In this document: one piece after another, positions 1 to 7,552 of the stretch
Layout of the letters: each line of letters begins with the position of its first letter
How positions within the stretch are numbered: position 1 is the first letter of the stretch
NCBI GenBank assembly: GCA_902801515.1
Contig: CADCII010000018.1
Coordinates: forward strand, 18,319 to 82,318
Reading direction: 5' to 3'
Length of the DNA: 64,000 nt
Origin: an uncultured Lachnospiraceae bacterium
GTDB taxonomy: Bacteria > Bacillota > Clostridia > Lachnospirales > Lachnospiraceae
Made by a program: the position numbers and the translations under genes
The notes under the pieces: model-generated
What the model was told of the DNA's origin: nothing
Databases searched by the model: none
What the model saw: only the letters and a program-made list of their open reading frames with translations

Positions 1-1539
1 TTTCCCGTCTCTCACTGTCAGGCACAGGCGAGGGGCTCCTGATACATTCAGTTTACCGAACGTCTTCTGTATCCCCCAGTAGACATTTTTGTTGCCGGAA
101 GAATCCTTCAGCACATTGTAACTGCCGCCCTTCCGTCGGACTGTTCTTACCGCACCGCATCTCTTCCATCCCTTATCAAGTTTCTTTTTCGGCTTATACT
201 TCCCCGACTTCGCAAGGGCACCTCTTTGGATTGTTCGAGTCGCGGATACCTTTTTCCCTGTCATCTTCTCCGACAGTTTCCTCGCTGTATTCAGGACCGG
301 ATCACTCAGGTTTGTATCCATATATTTAAAAACAGACCAGGATGACTTCTTTGAAGTCGCCTTTTCACTCTTCGATACTTTCCACAGGCCATAGCTTGAA
401 CCAAGTTTCGTCAGTAAATTCTGATCGACATGGGAATAGTAGATAAAGGAATCCACCATGGGATCCGCCATCGCCAGATAATACGCCAAAGCAATGGATT
501 CACTCTGTTTGGCAGAAACATTGCCGCCATTATACGTAGAGGAATATCCCTGTTCGCTCAGTATGATCCGCGTGCCGGCCCCATATGTCTTCCTGATATA
601 ATTCGTCAGAACGCTCAGATTCTTCATCGTAATGATCGGCGTGTCCAGATCGTCTGTCGTACCGTATTTCTGCGGAGCCATAACAGACGGTTCATTCATA
701 TCCCCATTATAGGCATGGTATGCCAGATTCCATCTGTAGCCGTCCCTCTTCATCCGATTCGCGAAAGCCGTCAGGCAGTCTCTGCCCTTGTAGGTTTCAT
801 TTCCTTCATAACGAATATTCCAGAAATGATCCAGGGGCACATATAATCTGGCATTGGAGTAGACACTCCTGATGATATCTGAACTTCTCTCGAACATCCG
901 GGCATAGAGATCCATGTATTTTGAAAAGCTCACGTTCCCCGCCCGGTTCCAGTAAGAAGCGGTGTTGATCTCATTTCCGACAACCCATCCGACGATCTTC
1001 CCATATTTGCTGTTTGTATAACGTCTGGCAAGAAAACTGATTGCGGCCTCGATCTGCCTCTGGTTTTTTCCTCCGTCCATGTTCCATGTATAATAACCGG
1101 ATTGAAGTTTTCTTGCAGACGGATAGATCAGGTTCTTAAGGTCAGAGCGCATATCGACCAGAAGGATACCGGTGACGATCACATGATTCTTCTTCAGTTT
1201 CTTCAGAACAGAATCCCATGCTTTGATGTGACCTTTCCGGAACCAGTATTTCTTTCCCTTATACTTATACGAATAAGATCTGGCTTTGCTGCGTTCGGAC
1301 TTCGACGCAATCATATGGGTGATCGGAAAATTGAACGTTGCATGGCAGATATTCAGCTCCAGAGCATCCTCAATCATACCATCCCCGATCATAAGACCCT
1401 TCTTATTTTCGGCTGTCGGGTACGGGAATGTGTATCTGGCGGCATAAACAGAGTCTGCAAACAGGACAGTCAGCATTATGATCAGGACTGCCGGCAATAT
1501 ACTTCTTCCTCGTTTCCAACTCCACCTCAGCCTGTTCAT
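1..1539 (-). CDS. Secreted glycosidase-like protein (DUF5722-like), 3' end cut by window edge
   Basis: Reading leftwards from an ATG at 1539, the frame stays open for 513 codons to the window edge, so the C-terminus is missing. AAGGAG lies 9 nt before the ATG. Residues 1-33 form a signal peptide (basic RGR, then an 18-residue hydrophobic run, then VYA/AR). The body looks like a (beta/alpha)8 glycoside hydrolase: GWVVGNEIN puts a candidate acid/base Glu at 190, and IILSEQGYS puts a candidate nucleophile Glu at 329. I recall this pattern from the uncharacterised DUF5722 family; that is recognition by eye, not a search result. A basic linker (about 390-455) precedes what may be a C-terminal cell-wall or carbohydrate-binding part. 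Only 12 nt separate it from the upstream CoA ligase stop, so the two are probably co-transcribed although their functions seem unrelated. The substrate cannot be predicted. Confidence 0.8.
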   Translation of the reverse strand, partial: MNRLRWSWKRGRSILPAVLIIMLTVLFADSVYAARYTFPYPTAENKKGLMIGDGMIEDALELNICHATFNFPITHMIASKSERSKARSYSYKYKGKKYWFRKGHIKAWDSVLKKLKKNHVIVTGILLVDMRSDLKNLIYPSARKLQSGYYTWNMDGGKNQRQIEAAISFLARRYTNSKYGKIVGWVVGNEINTASYWNRAGNVSFSKYMDLYARMFERSSDIIRSVYSNARLYVPLDHFWNIRYEGNETYKGRDCLTAFANRMKRDGYRWNLAYHAYNGDMNEPSVMAPQKYGTTDDLDTPIITMKNLSVLTNYIRKTYGAGTRIILSEQGYSSTYNGGNVSAKQSESIALAYYLAMADPMVDSFIYYSHVDQNLLTKLGSSYGLWKVSKSEKATSKKSSWSVFKYMDTNLSDPVLNTARKLSEKMTGKKVSATRTIQRGALAKSGKYKPKKKLDKGWKRCGAVRTVRRKGGSYNVLKDSSGNKNVYWGIQKTFGKLNVSGAPRLCLTVRDGK

Positions 1540-1551
1540 GACAGATACTCC

Positions 1552-3186
1552 TTACGACTGATTCTCCTTCGCAACAAGATTCTCTACGCCATAACGTTTT
1601 CTCAGGGCCGGTTTCTCGATCTTGCCTGTCGCGTTTCTCGGAACATCCGCAAAGATGATCTGCTTCGGTCTCTTATAGCGCGGAAGCGCTGCACAGAAGC
1701 GGTTGATCTCATCCTCGGTGCACTTCATGCCTTCCTTGAGCTCGATGATGGCGCCGGTGATCTCGCCCAGACGCTTATCCGGCATGCCGATGACCGCCAC
1801 ATCCTTGATCTTCGGATGCTCTTCCAGGAAGTTCTCGATCTCAACCGGGTAGATATTCTCTCCGCCGGAGACGATGACATCTTTCTTGCGGTCTACCAGG
1901 AAAATGAATCCGTCCGCATCCAGCATTGCCATGTCGCCGGTATACAGCCAGCCATCCTTCAGGACTTCGGCAGTCGCTTCCGGATTATTGAAGTACTCAG
2001 TCATGACACCGGGACCTTTGACACAGAGTTCGCCGACCTCCCCCTGCTTGACTTCATTGCCGTTCTCGTCAGCGATCATGCACTCCCAGCGATAGCCCGG
2101 AACGCCGATGGCACCGACCTTGTGGATATTTTCCAGGCCAAGGTGTACGCAGCCGGGGCCTGTGGATTCTGACAGACCGTAGTTGGTATCGTACAGATGA
2201 TCCGGGAAGTATTCCTTCCAGTGACGGATCAGTGACGGCGGAACCGGCTGAGCGCCGATATGCATCAGCCTCCACTGATCCAGCTTGTAATCAGAGAGTT
2301 TGATATCGCCGCGGTCGAGGGCATCCAGAATATCCTGCGCCCACGGAACCAGCAGCCATACGATCGTGCACTGTTCGTCAGACACAGCCTTCAGGATCAC
2401 ATCCGGCTTAGTCCCCTTCAGGAGGATTGCCTTCGAACAGGTCCACAGAGAACCCATCCAGTGGAACTTCGCACCGGTATGATACAGCGGCGGGATACAC
2501 AGGAAACAGTCATCCTTCGTCGTCTGGTGATGGACCGCCTCCATCTCAGCAGCCTGATACAGAGACAGATGCTTGTGGAGAATAGCCTTCGGGAAGCCTG
2601 TGGTTCCCGACGAGAAATAGATCGCTCCGAAATCATCGTTGGTCAGCGGGATCTGGGGATCCGTGCTGGCATAATCCGCAACCAGTTCGCGGTAGCTCTC
2701 CGCGAATTCCGGGCATCCGTCGCCGACGTAGAACAGAAGTCTTCCCTGCCCGATCGCATCGGAGTTTGTCTGAATACGGTTGATAAACTCCGGCCCGAAG
2801 AACAGAACCTCTACTTCAGCCAGACTCAGGCAGTAAGAGATCTCGTTGGCGGTATATCTGAAGTTGAACGGAACCGCGATCGCACCGGATTTCAGGATAC
2901 CGAAATAAATCGGCAGCCATTCCAGGCAGTTAAACATCAGGATCGCGACCTTGTCGCCCTTCTTCACACCCCGGTCGATCAGCATATTGGCAACGCGGTT
3001 AGCCTTCTCGTCAAACACCTGCCAGGTGATCTGGCGGCGGAAGGGATGCGCGACCGTCTGCTGTACCAGGTCAAACTCCTTGAAGGAGAGCTTCCTCGGA
3101 TCCTCCATGCTGGGGTTCAGTTCCACCAGGGCGACCTCATTTCCATGTTCACGTGCGTTTCTGACTAGTAATTCTGTTACGGGCAT
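1552..3186 (-). CDS. AMP-forming acyl-CoA ligase (class I adenylate-forming enzyme)
   Basis: The 544-residue protein has the whole ANL motif series. The P-loop YFSSGTTGFPKA is at 190-201, the aromatic/Glu motif YGLSEST at 336-342, the hinge-side YTGD at 415-418, RKKDVIVSGGENIYP at 433-447 and the catalytic Lys of RNATGKIEK at 522. Such enzymes make acyl-AMP and then acyl-CoA in the cytosol. An N-terminal stretch (about 28-55) looks like a small insertion before the usual fold start. The start is an ATG preceded by TAGGAGG. It lies downstream of an aminotransferase and IorAB on the same strand, so an aryl-acetate or other organic acid is a likely substrate, but motifs do not give specificity. 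It is separated from the aminotransferase by a highly structured 193-nt spacer, so it may have its own promoter or be read through. Confidence 0.9.
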   Translation of the reverse strand: MPVTELLVRNAREHGNEVALVELNPSMEDPRKLSFKEFDLVQQTVAHPFRRQITWQVFDEKANRVANMLIDRGVKKGDKVAILMFNCLEWLPIYFGILKSGAIAVPFNFRYTANEISYCLSLAEVEVLFFGPEFINRIQTNSDAIGQGRLLFYVGDGCPEFAESYRELVADYASTDPQIPLTNDDFGAIYFSSGTTGFPKAILHKHLSLYQAAEMEAVHHQTTKDDCFLCIPPLYHTGAKFHWMGSLWTCSKAILLKGTKPDVILKAVSDEQCTIVWLLVPWAQDILDALDRGDIKLSDYKLDQWRLMHIGAQPVPPSLIRHWKEYFPDHLYDTNYGLSESTGPGCVHLGLENIHKVGAIGVPGYRWECMIADENGNEVKQGEVGELCVKGPGVMTEYFNNPEATAEVLKDGWLYTGDMAMLDADGFIFLVDRKKDVIVSGGENIYPVEIENFLEEHPKIKDVAVIGMPDKRLGEITGAIIELKEGMKCTEDEINRFCAALPRYKRPKQIIFADVPRNATGKIEKPALRKRYGVENLVAKENQS

Positions 3187-3209
3187 GTTGTTCCTCCTAA
3201 TCGTGTTAC

Positions 3210-3354
3210 TGCATCCCCTGCATGACGGATTCCATAAGCCTGGCGTGTAGTAACGCCGGCACTTGGAACGCGTATTTTGCGTTCCTATGTGTCCGCTGCG
3301 TTACGATTCGAGCGGAAGCGACCAGGCGTTGGAACCATCATGCAAGGGGGTGCA
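3210..3354. repeat. Large multi-stem inverted-repeat element between aminotransferase and CoA ligase genes
   Basis: The spacer folds on itself almost end to end. The outer arms (about 3210-3233 and 3329-3354) pair imperfectly. A second stem pairs GCCTGG (3238-3243) with CCAGGC (3322-3327). Inside are GGCGT/ACGCC (3242-3257), a perfect 7-bp stem GGAACGC/GCGTTCC (3265-3285) and TCCGCT/AGCGGA (3292-3316). There is no T-run of a simple terminator and no open frame. It could be a palindromic intergenic repeat or a structured leader for the CoA ligase. Similar stem-loop-dense spacers occur at about 36.9 kb and at the right edge. Confidence 0.6.
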
Positions 3355-3379
3355 TATTCTCGGTTATGTAGTAAAGATA

Positions 3380-4570
3380 TTACCTGTAGAATGCTGCGAG
3401 CTTTGCGAACGCCTCCAGCGAGCGTTCCGCGCGTTCCGTAGGCACACAATAGCTGATCCGTGTATGGCCGGGGCAGCCGAATCCGGAACCCGGTACGATC
3501 AGCAGATCGAAGTCTTTCGCTTTCTCGCAGAATGCAAGGTCATCCGGGATCAGTGTCTGAGGGAACATGTAGAAGGTTCCTTCCGGCTCCACGCAGGTAA
3601 ATCCAAGGTCTCTGAGACCTTTCACCAGGATGTTCCTGTTCGTCTCATATACGGATATGTCGCTGGTGTCGTCCGCGCACATTGCGCAGACTCTCTGGAA
3701 CAGGCTCGGCGGGCATACATATCCCAGTGAGCGCGATGCTCCTGCTACTGCAGCGTATACTTCATCGTGGTCTTCCATCTCATCCGGAACGGCTACATAC
3801 CCGACACGTTCTCCGGGAAGTGAGAGAGCTTTTGACCAGGAGTAGCAGACCAGTGTGTTGGGATAATAGGAAGGTACCCACGGTACTTTTACTCCGTCGT
3901 ATGCAATTGCGCGGTAGGGCTCATCGGAGATCAGGTAGATCACATGGCCATACTCTTCGCTCTTGTCTTTCAGGATCTGTGCCAGGCGGCGGATCGTATC
4001 CTCGGAGTAAACTGCGCCGGACGGATTGTTCGGCGAGTTGATGAGAACTGCTTTCGTGTTGCTGCTGAGCACTGCTTCAAATCGTTCAAAATCGATCTGA
4101 AAATGTTCGATGTCTGCGGGGATCAGCTGCATCTTTCCCCCTGCGCCTTCAATGAAGACTTTGTATTCCGGGAAGTACGGTGCGAACACTACTACTTCCT
4201 CTCCCGGATTCAAGAGTCCGTTCAGGCAGCCGCACAGTGCCCCGGCGGCACCGGTCGCGATGTACAGGCTGTCCGGGCTGATGGTATACCCGAAATTCTT
4301 CCCGATCGATTCCGCAATCCTCTTTCTGGCGTCTTTGTCTCCCTGTGCGCTGGTATAGCCGTGCACTGCAACGGGATCCATCTCCTGAAGCAGACGGATC
4401 GCTGTCTCATTGACGGAGTCCGGAGCAGGGACTGAAGGATTGCCGATTGAGAAATCGAACACATTCTCCGCGCCGACTTCCGCGATACGCTTCATTCCGA
4501 ACTCAAACAGATCCCGGATGATCGACCGCTGCATCCCAAGTCCCATCGCGCGCTTGTTAACATTTGACAT
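3380..4570 (-). CDS. PLP-dependent class I/II aminotransferase
   Basis: This is a 396-residue fold-type I aminotransferase. NNPSG at 181-185 and SDEPYR at about 215-220 contact PLP, and the Schiff-base lysine is K247 in SWSKALSLPGERVGY. The ATG follows AGAAGAGGAC, a weak but usable ribosome binding site. It sits 66 nt behind iorB on the same strand. Because IorAB acts on aryl-pyruvates, the natural inference is that this enzyme makes indolepyruvate, phenylpyruvate or hydroxyphenylpyruvate from the aromatic amino acid. Closely related enzymes also use alanine or aspartate, so the substrate is inferred from context only. Confidence 0.88.
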   Translation of the reverse strand: MSNVNKRAMGLGMQRSIIRDLFEFGMKRIAEVGAENVFDFSIGNPSVPAPDSVNETAIRLLQEMDPVAVHGYTSAQGDKDARKRIAESIGKNFGYTISPDSLYIATGAAGALCGCLNGLLNPGEEVVVFAPYFPEYKVFIEGAGGKMQLIPADIEHFQIDFERFEAVLSSNTKAVLINSPNNPSGAVYSEDTIRRLAQILKDKSEEYGHVIYLISDEPYRAIAYDGVKVPWVPSYYPNTLVCYSWSKALSLPGERVGYVAVPDEMEDHDEVYAAVAGASRSLGYVCPPSLFQRVCAMCADDTSDISVYETNRNILVKGLRDLGFTCVEPEGTFYMFPQTLIPDDLAFCEKAKDFDLLIVPGSGFGCPGHTRISYCVPTERAERSLEAFAKLAAFYR

Positions 4571-4636
4571 GATGTTGTCCTCTTCTTTCTATATTCATAG
4601 TTATTTATGCCTTCTTGAGTTATCTGCCCCTGAATC

Positions 4637-5209
4637 TCAATCGTTCCGCCCAAGGGAGAACGCCTTCAGGTTCAGTTCCCTGAATTTCTCCGGGACACAC
4701 TCTTCGATTGCCTTCTTCCAGTCCTCTTCCGCTATGTCAAAATACTTTGACAGACGGCCCATGAGAACGATGTTGACTGCTTTTACCGAGCCTGCCTGCT
4801 CTGCTAGTGTCAGGCAATCCATGGCATCCACAAGCGCGCCTTTCTCTTCCATCTTCCCGATCAGATCTTCCGGATAGGACGCGGCTCCCGTGATGACCGG
4901 CATGGGATCGATCTTCTGTGTGTTGGTCACGATCCTTCCGCCCTTTTTCAAAAACGGAAGGTAACGTGCTGCCTCCAGCTGCTCGAATGAAACGATGAAG
5001 TCCGCCTCTCCCGTATCGATGATCGGGGAATAGACCCTGTCGCCGAAGCGCACGTAGGTGACGACCGATCCGCCTCTCTGGCTCATGCCGTGAACCTCAG
5101 ACACCTTGACGTCATATCCCTGTGTGAGAAGAAGGTGGCCAAGCAGTTTGGACGCCAGGAGTGATCCCTGTCCGCCTACGCCGACGATCATAATGTTCTT
5201 TGTCTCCAT
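4637..5209 (-). CDS. iorB: Indolepyruvate ferredoxin oxidoreductase, beta subunit
   Basis: The 190-residue protein matches the gamma-type domain of 2-oxoacid:ferredoxin oxidoreductases. The glycine-rich GVGGQGSLLASKLLG starts at residue 10 and HGMSQRGGSV follows near residue 40. With IorA it converts aryl-pyruvates to aryl-acetyl-CoA, CO2 and reduced ferredoxin. Its ATG is 2 nt past the iorA stop, and its ribosome binding site (GGAGG) lies inside the last codons of iorA, so the two are translationally coupled. Length is normal for the family. Confidence 0.93.
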   Translation of the reverse strand: METKNIMIVGVGGQGSLLASKLLGHLLLTQGYDVKVSEVHGMSQRGGSVVTYVRFGDRVYSPIIDTGEADFIVSFEQLEAARYLPFLKKGGRIVTNTQKIDPMPVITGAASYPEDLIGKMEEKGALVDAMDCLTLAEQAGSVKAVNIVLMGRLSKYFDIAEEDWKKAIEECVPEKFRELNLKAFSLGRND

Positions 5210-5211
5210 GA

Positions 5212-7029
5212 TCAGCCCTCCTTCCTTCTCTTTAATTCTTCTGCAGTGACCAGTGCGTCAAATTTGCACATCTGCTGGCAGATTCCGCATCCGATGCACT
5301 GTGTGCGGTCGATGACTGCCTTCTTGTCCTTCATGCTGATCGCGGGACATCCCACTTTCATGCAGGACTTGCAGCCGACGCATTTATCCGGATCATTGAC
5401 CAGCGGCTTCTTGTGGACGACCGGTTTTCGGTCGACCGTCTTAAGCAGTGCGCAGGGTCTTCTGGAAATGATAACTGAAGGCTCCTTTGCTGCAAGTTCT
5501 TCCTTCACTGCCGCGTCGCACTGTGCCAGATCATAAGGATCCACGGCACGGACTCGCTGTATGCCCATAGCGCGGACCAGAGATTCCAGGTCGATCTTCC
5601 CGCAGGGATCTCCGTGGATATCCAGGCCGGTTGCCGGATTCTGCTGGTGGCCGGTCATGCCGGTGATGGAGTTGTCCAGAATGATGACCGTGGAATTGCT
5701 GAGGTTGTAGGCGATGTCCGCAAGGCTTGTCATTCCGGAATGAATGAAGGTAGAGTCACCGATAACCGCGACTGTGCTTCCTTCCGATTCTTCCTGGCCG
5801 ACTTTGTTAAAGCCGTGCAGCATGCTGACGGACGCACCCATGCAAAGGTTGTTGTCCATGGCAAAGAGCGGCGCCGCTCCCCCGAGCGTATAGCATCCGA
5901 TGTCTCCCATGACACGGACTTTCTGTTTGCTCAGTGTATAGAAGAGGCCTCTGTGAGGACATCCCGCGCACATTACCGGAGGACGGACGGGGATCGTCTC
6001 CTCCAGTTTGTCGCTGCACGGAACTTCCATTCCGTCTCTGTCAATGCCTTCGAGAAGCGGAACTATCTTCTCTCTCAGAAGGTTCTGGCTGTACTCCCAC
6101 TCAAGCGGAAGAACATCCTTGCCATGTACCTTAAGGCCAAGTGCTTTGCAGTGGTTCTCGATGACCGGATCCAGTTCCTCGACGATCCACAGCGACTTCA
6201 CACTATCAGCGAAATCAAGGATCAGCGTGGTCGGAAGCGGATTGACAAGACCGATCTTCAGAACATTTACCTTGTCCCCGAATACTTCCTTCACATACTG
6301 ATAACAGGTGGAATCACAGATGATCCCGACATCCGACGCACTCTTCTCAACACGGTTCAGCTCCACACCCTTGTAGGAGCATTCATTTCCAAGTGTGATC
6401 AGTTTTCTGGTGCGCTCCTCAACGACCGGATGTCTTCGGATCGCATTGGCAGGCGTCATCAGGAACTTCTGCGGATTCTTCTCATAGGGCTTTCTCTCTT
6501 TTTCGACCCTCTCGCCCTTCTCCACCACACTCTGGGAGTGGGCGACGCGTGTGCACGTTTTGATGATGACCGGAGTATCGTACTCTTCGGAAAGGTCGTA
6601 GGCTATTCTTGCAAAAGCCAGCGCCTCCGCGGAGTCTCCGGGTTCCAGCATAGGCAGTTTGGATGCTATGGCATGATGACGGGAATCCTGTTCATTCTGG
6701 GAAGAATGCATCCCCGCGTCATCTGCGACAACTATGACCATGCCGGCATTCACGCCTGTGTAAGATGCGGTATACATGGGGTCTGCGGCTACGTTCATGC
6801 CGACGTGCTTCATTGCGCACATGCTTCGTTTGCCCGCAAGCGCCGCACCGAAAGCCACCTCCATGGCAACCTTCTCATTTGGTGCCCACTCACTGTAGAT
6901 GTCTCTGAACAGAGATATCTCTTCCGTGACCTCTGTACTCGGCGTGCCCGGATAACTGGAAGCGACACAGCATCCGCCCTCATACAGGCCGCGGGCAAGT
7001 GCTTTATTGCCCAGCATCAGTTCCTTCAT
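5212..7029 (-). CDS. iorA: Indolepyruvate ferredoxin oxidoreductase, alpha subunit (TPP and 2x[4Fe-4S])
   Basis: This protein of about 605 residues carries, in order, the pyrimidine-binding domain (SSYPGTPSTEV near residue 27), a central transketolase-C-like domain, the TPP-binding domain (CAGCPHRG, then GDIGCYTLGG, then GDSTFIHSG with LDNS) and a C-terminal ferredoxin module. That module has two CxxCxxC...C sets (CVGCKSC and CIGCGIC, from about residue 548). The longest frame opens with GTG at 7038, overlapping the regulator's TGA. That GTG sits directly against AGGAG, whereas the ATG at 7029 is 8 nt from it, so I choose the ATG. It decarboxylates aryl-pyruvates oxidatively and feeds electrons to ferredoxin. 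Second gene of the yerC-iorA-iorB operon. Confidence 0.95.
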   Translation of the reverse strand: MKELMLGNKALARGLYEGGCCVASSYPGTPSTEVTEEISLFRDIYSEWAPNEKVAMEVAFGAALAGKRSMCAMKHVGMNVAADPMYTASYTGVNAGMVIVVADDAGMHSSQNEQDSRHHAIASKLPMLEPGDSAEALAFARIAYDLSEEYDTPVIIKTCTRVAHSQSVVEKGERVEKERKPYEKNPQKFLMTPANAIRRHPVVEERTRKLITLGNECSYKGVELNRVEKSASDVGIICDSTCYQYVKEVFGDKVNVLKIGLVNPLPTTLILDFADSVKSLWIVEELDPVIENHCKALGLKVHGKDVLPLEWEYSQNLLREKIVPLLEGIDRDGMEVPCSDKLEETIPVRPPVMCAGCPHRGLFYTLSKQKVRVMGDIGCYTLGGAAPLFAMDNNLCMGASVSMLHGFNKVGQEESEGSTVAVIGDSTFIHSGMTSLADIAYNLSNSTVIILDNSITGMTGHQQNPATGLDIHGDPCGKIDLESLVRAMGIQRVRAVDPYDLAQCDAAVKEELAAKEPSVIISRRPCALLKTVDRKPVVHKKPLVNDPDKCVGCKSCMKVGCPAISMKDKKAVIDRTQCIGCGICQQMCKFDALVTAEELKRRKEG

Positions 7030-7034
7030 TTTAC

Positions 7035-7325
7035 TCACTCCTTCTCCTGAGACTGCCTGATCATCTTGTCCATGCAGCCGGTGCCGTCTGAAAATACACG
7101 CTTCACGCGGCTGATCGTCGCGGAACTGGCTCCGGTCTCTTTCATGATGTCCATATAAACTTTACCCTGCGCGAGCATCCTGGCAACCTCGAAACGCTGC
7201 TCCAGAGCTTCCAGCTCCTTCCCGGTGCACAGATCATCAAAGAAATCACAGCACTCTTCGTAGGAACTCAGTTTCAAAATTGTGTCATACATCGCGCGTC
7301 TGCGCTTTCTGCCTCTTCCTGCCAT
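7035..7325 (-). CDS. YerC/YecD (TrpR-like) family regulator
   Basis: This small basic protein (about 96 residues) has the TrpR-superfamily helix-turn-helix. Leu-rich helices (ELEALEQRFEVARML) are followed by KVYMDIMKETGASSATISRVKR as the DNA-reading helix pair. The longest frame starts at a TTG (7343), but AGAGGAAAAGGG sits just before the ATG at 7325, which I take as the start. It is the first gene of the operon with iorAB and its stop lies within the iorA start region. TrpR relatives sense tryptophan, and finding one on a tryptophan-related catabolic operon suggests control by an aromatic amino acid. The ligand is inferred, since YerC-type proteins are poorly characterised. The palindrome at 7445-7482 is its likely target. 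Confidence 0.85.
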   Translation of the reverse strand: MAGRGRKRRRAMYDTILKLSSYEECCDFFDDLCTGKELEALEQRFEVARMLAQGKVYMDIMKETGASSATISRVKRVFSDGTGCMDKMIRQSQEKE

Positions 7326-7361
7326 CCCTTTTCCTCTCTTCAATGCTTCTGATACTTCAAG

Positions 7362-7416
7362 TCTGCCGCTATACCTGCAATGATGTTGTTATACCTGTAG
7401 TGTATAGAAGGCAGAC
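7362..7416 (-). promoter_or_regulatory. Leader stem-loop in the yerC-ior transcript
   Basis: In the roughly 100-nt untranslated leader, GTCTGCC (7362-7368) pairs with GGCAGAC (7410-7416), and inside it CTATAC (7370-7375) pairs with GTATAG (7402-7407). This leaves a loop of about 26 nt. The stem is stable enough to matter for translation or attenuation. There is no U-run after it, so it is not a plain terminator. It matches no riboswitch class I know. Confidence 0.45.
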
Positions 7417-7435
7417 CACGCCATGCATATGAGCC

Positions 7436-7464
7436 ATCATAACACTTTCGTCATTTAAAGTAAA
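7436..7464 (-). promoter_or_regulatory. Predicted sigma-A promoter of the yerC-iorAB operon
   Basis: On the minus strand, TTTACT (-35, 7459-7464) and TATGAT (-10, 7436-7441) are separated by exactly 17 nt. The -10 matches 5 of 6 consensus bases and the -35 matches 4 of 6. It lies about 105 nt before the regulator's start codon. The -35 and spacer sit inside the palindrome at 7445-7482, the usual arrangement for repression by steric block. Confidence 0.65.
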
Positions 7465-7482
7465 CACTTTAAATGACGAAAG
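7445..7482. promoter_or_regulatory. Perfect 17-bp-arm palindrome (candidate operator)
   Basis: CTTTCGTCATTTAAAGT (7445-7461) and its exact reverse complement (7466-7482) are separated by AAAC. All 17 base pairs match. It overlaps the -35 and spacer of the promoter for the regulator/ior operon and has no U-tract, so an operator is more likely than a terminator. The first gene of the operon encodes a TrpR-like DNA-binding protein, which makes autoregulation the simplest reading. Confidence 0.65.
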
Positions 7483-7485
7483 AAA

Positions 7486-7517
7486 CCAGGACCCCTGTTT
7501 TCCGGCAGGAGTCCTGG
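7486..7517 (-). terminator. Rho-independent terminator after the hydrolase gene
   Basis: On the minus strand CCAGGACTCCTG and CAGGGGTCCTGG form a stem of about 12 bp around CCGGAAAA, followed by TTTCTTTCG. It lies 35 nt past the stop of the proB-hydrolase unit and insulates the ior promoter from read-through. Confidence 0.75.
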
Positions 7518-7552
7518 CTATATTTGTTTATTTTCTTATATTAATGCAACGT

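Noticed and set aside
5614-7050. Long rightward open frame (478 codons) opposite iorA
   Set aside because: It is antisense to a gene with complete TPP and ferredoxin motifs, has no ribosome binding site and no recognisable domain; GC-rich codons in iorA keep the other strand open.
7344-7552. T-box or amino-acid riboswitch upstream of the TrpR-like gene
   Set aside because: No T-box sequence or specifier-loop layout; the leader is short with one hairpin.
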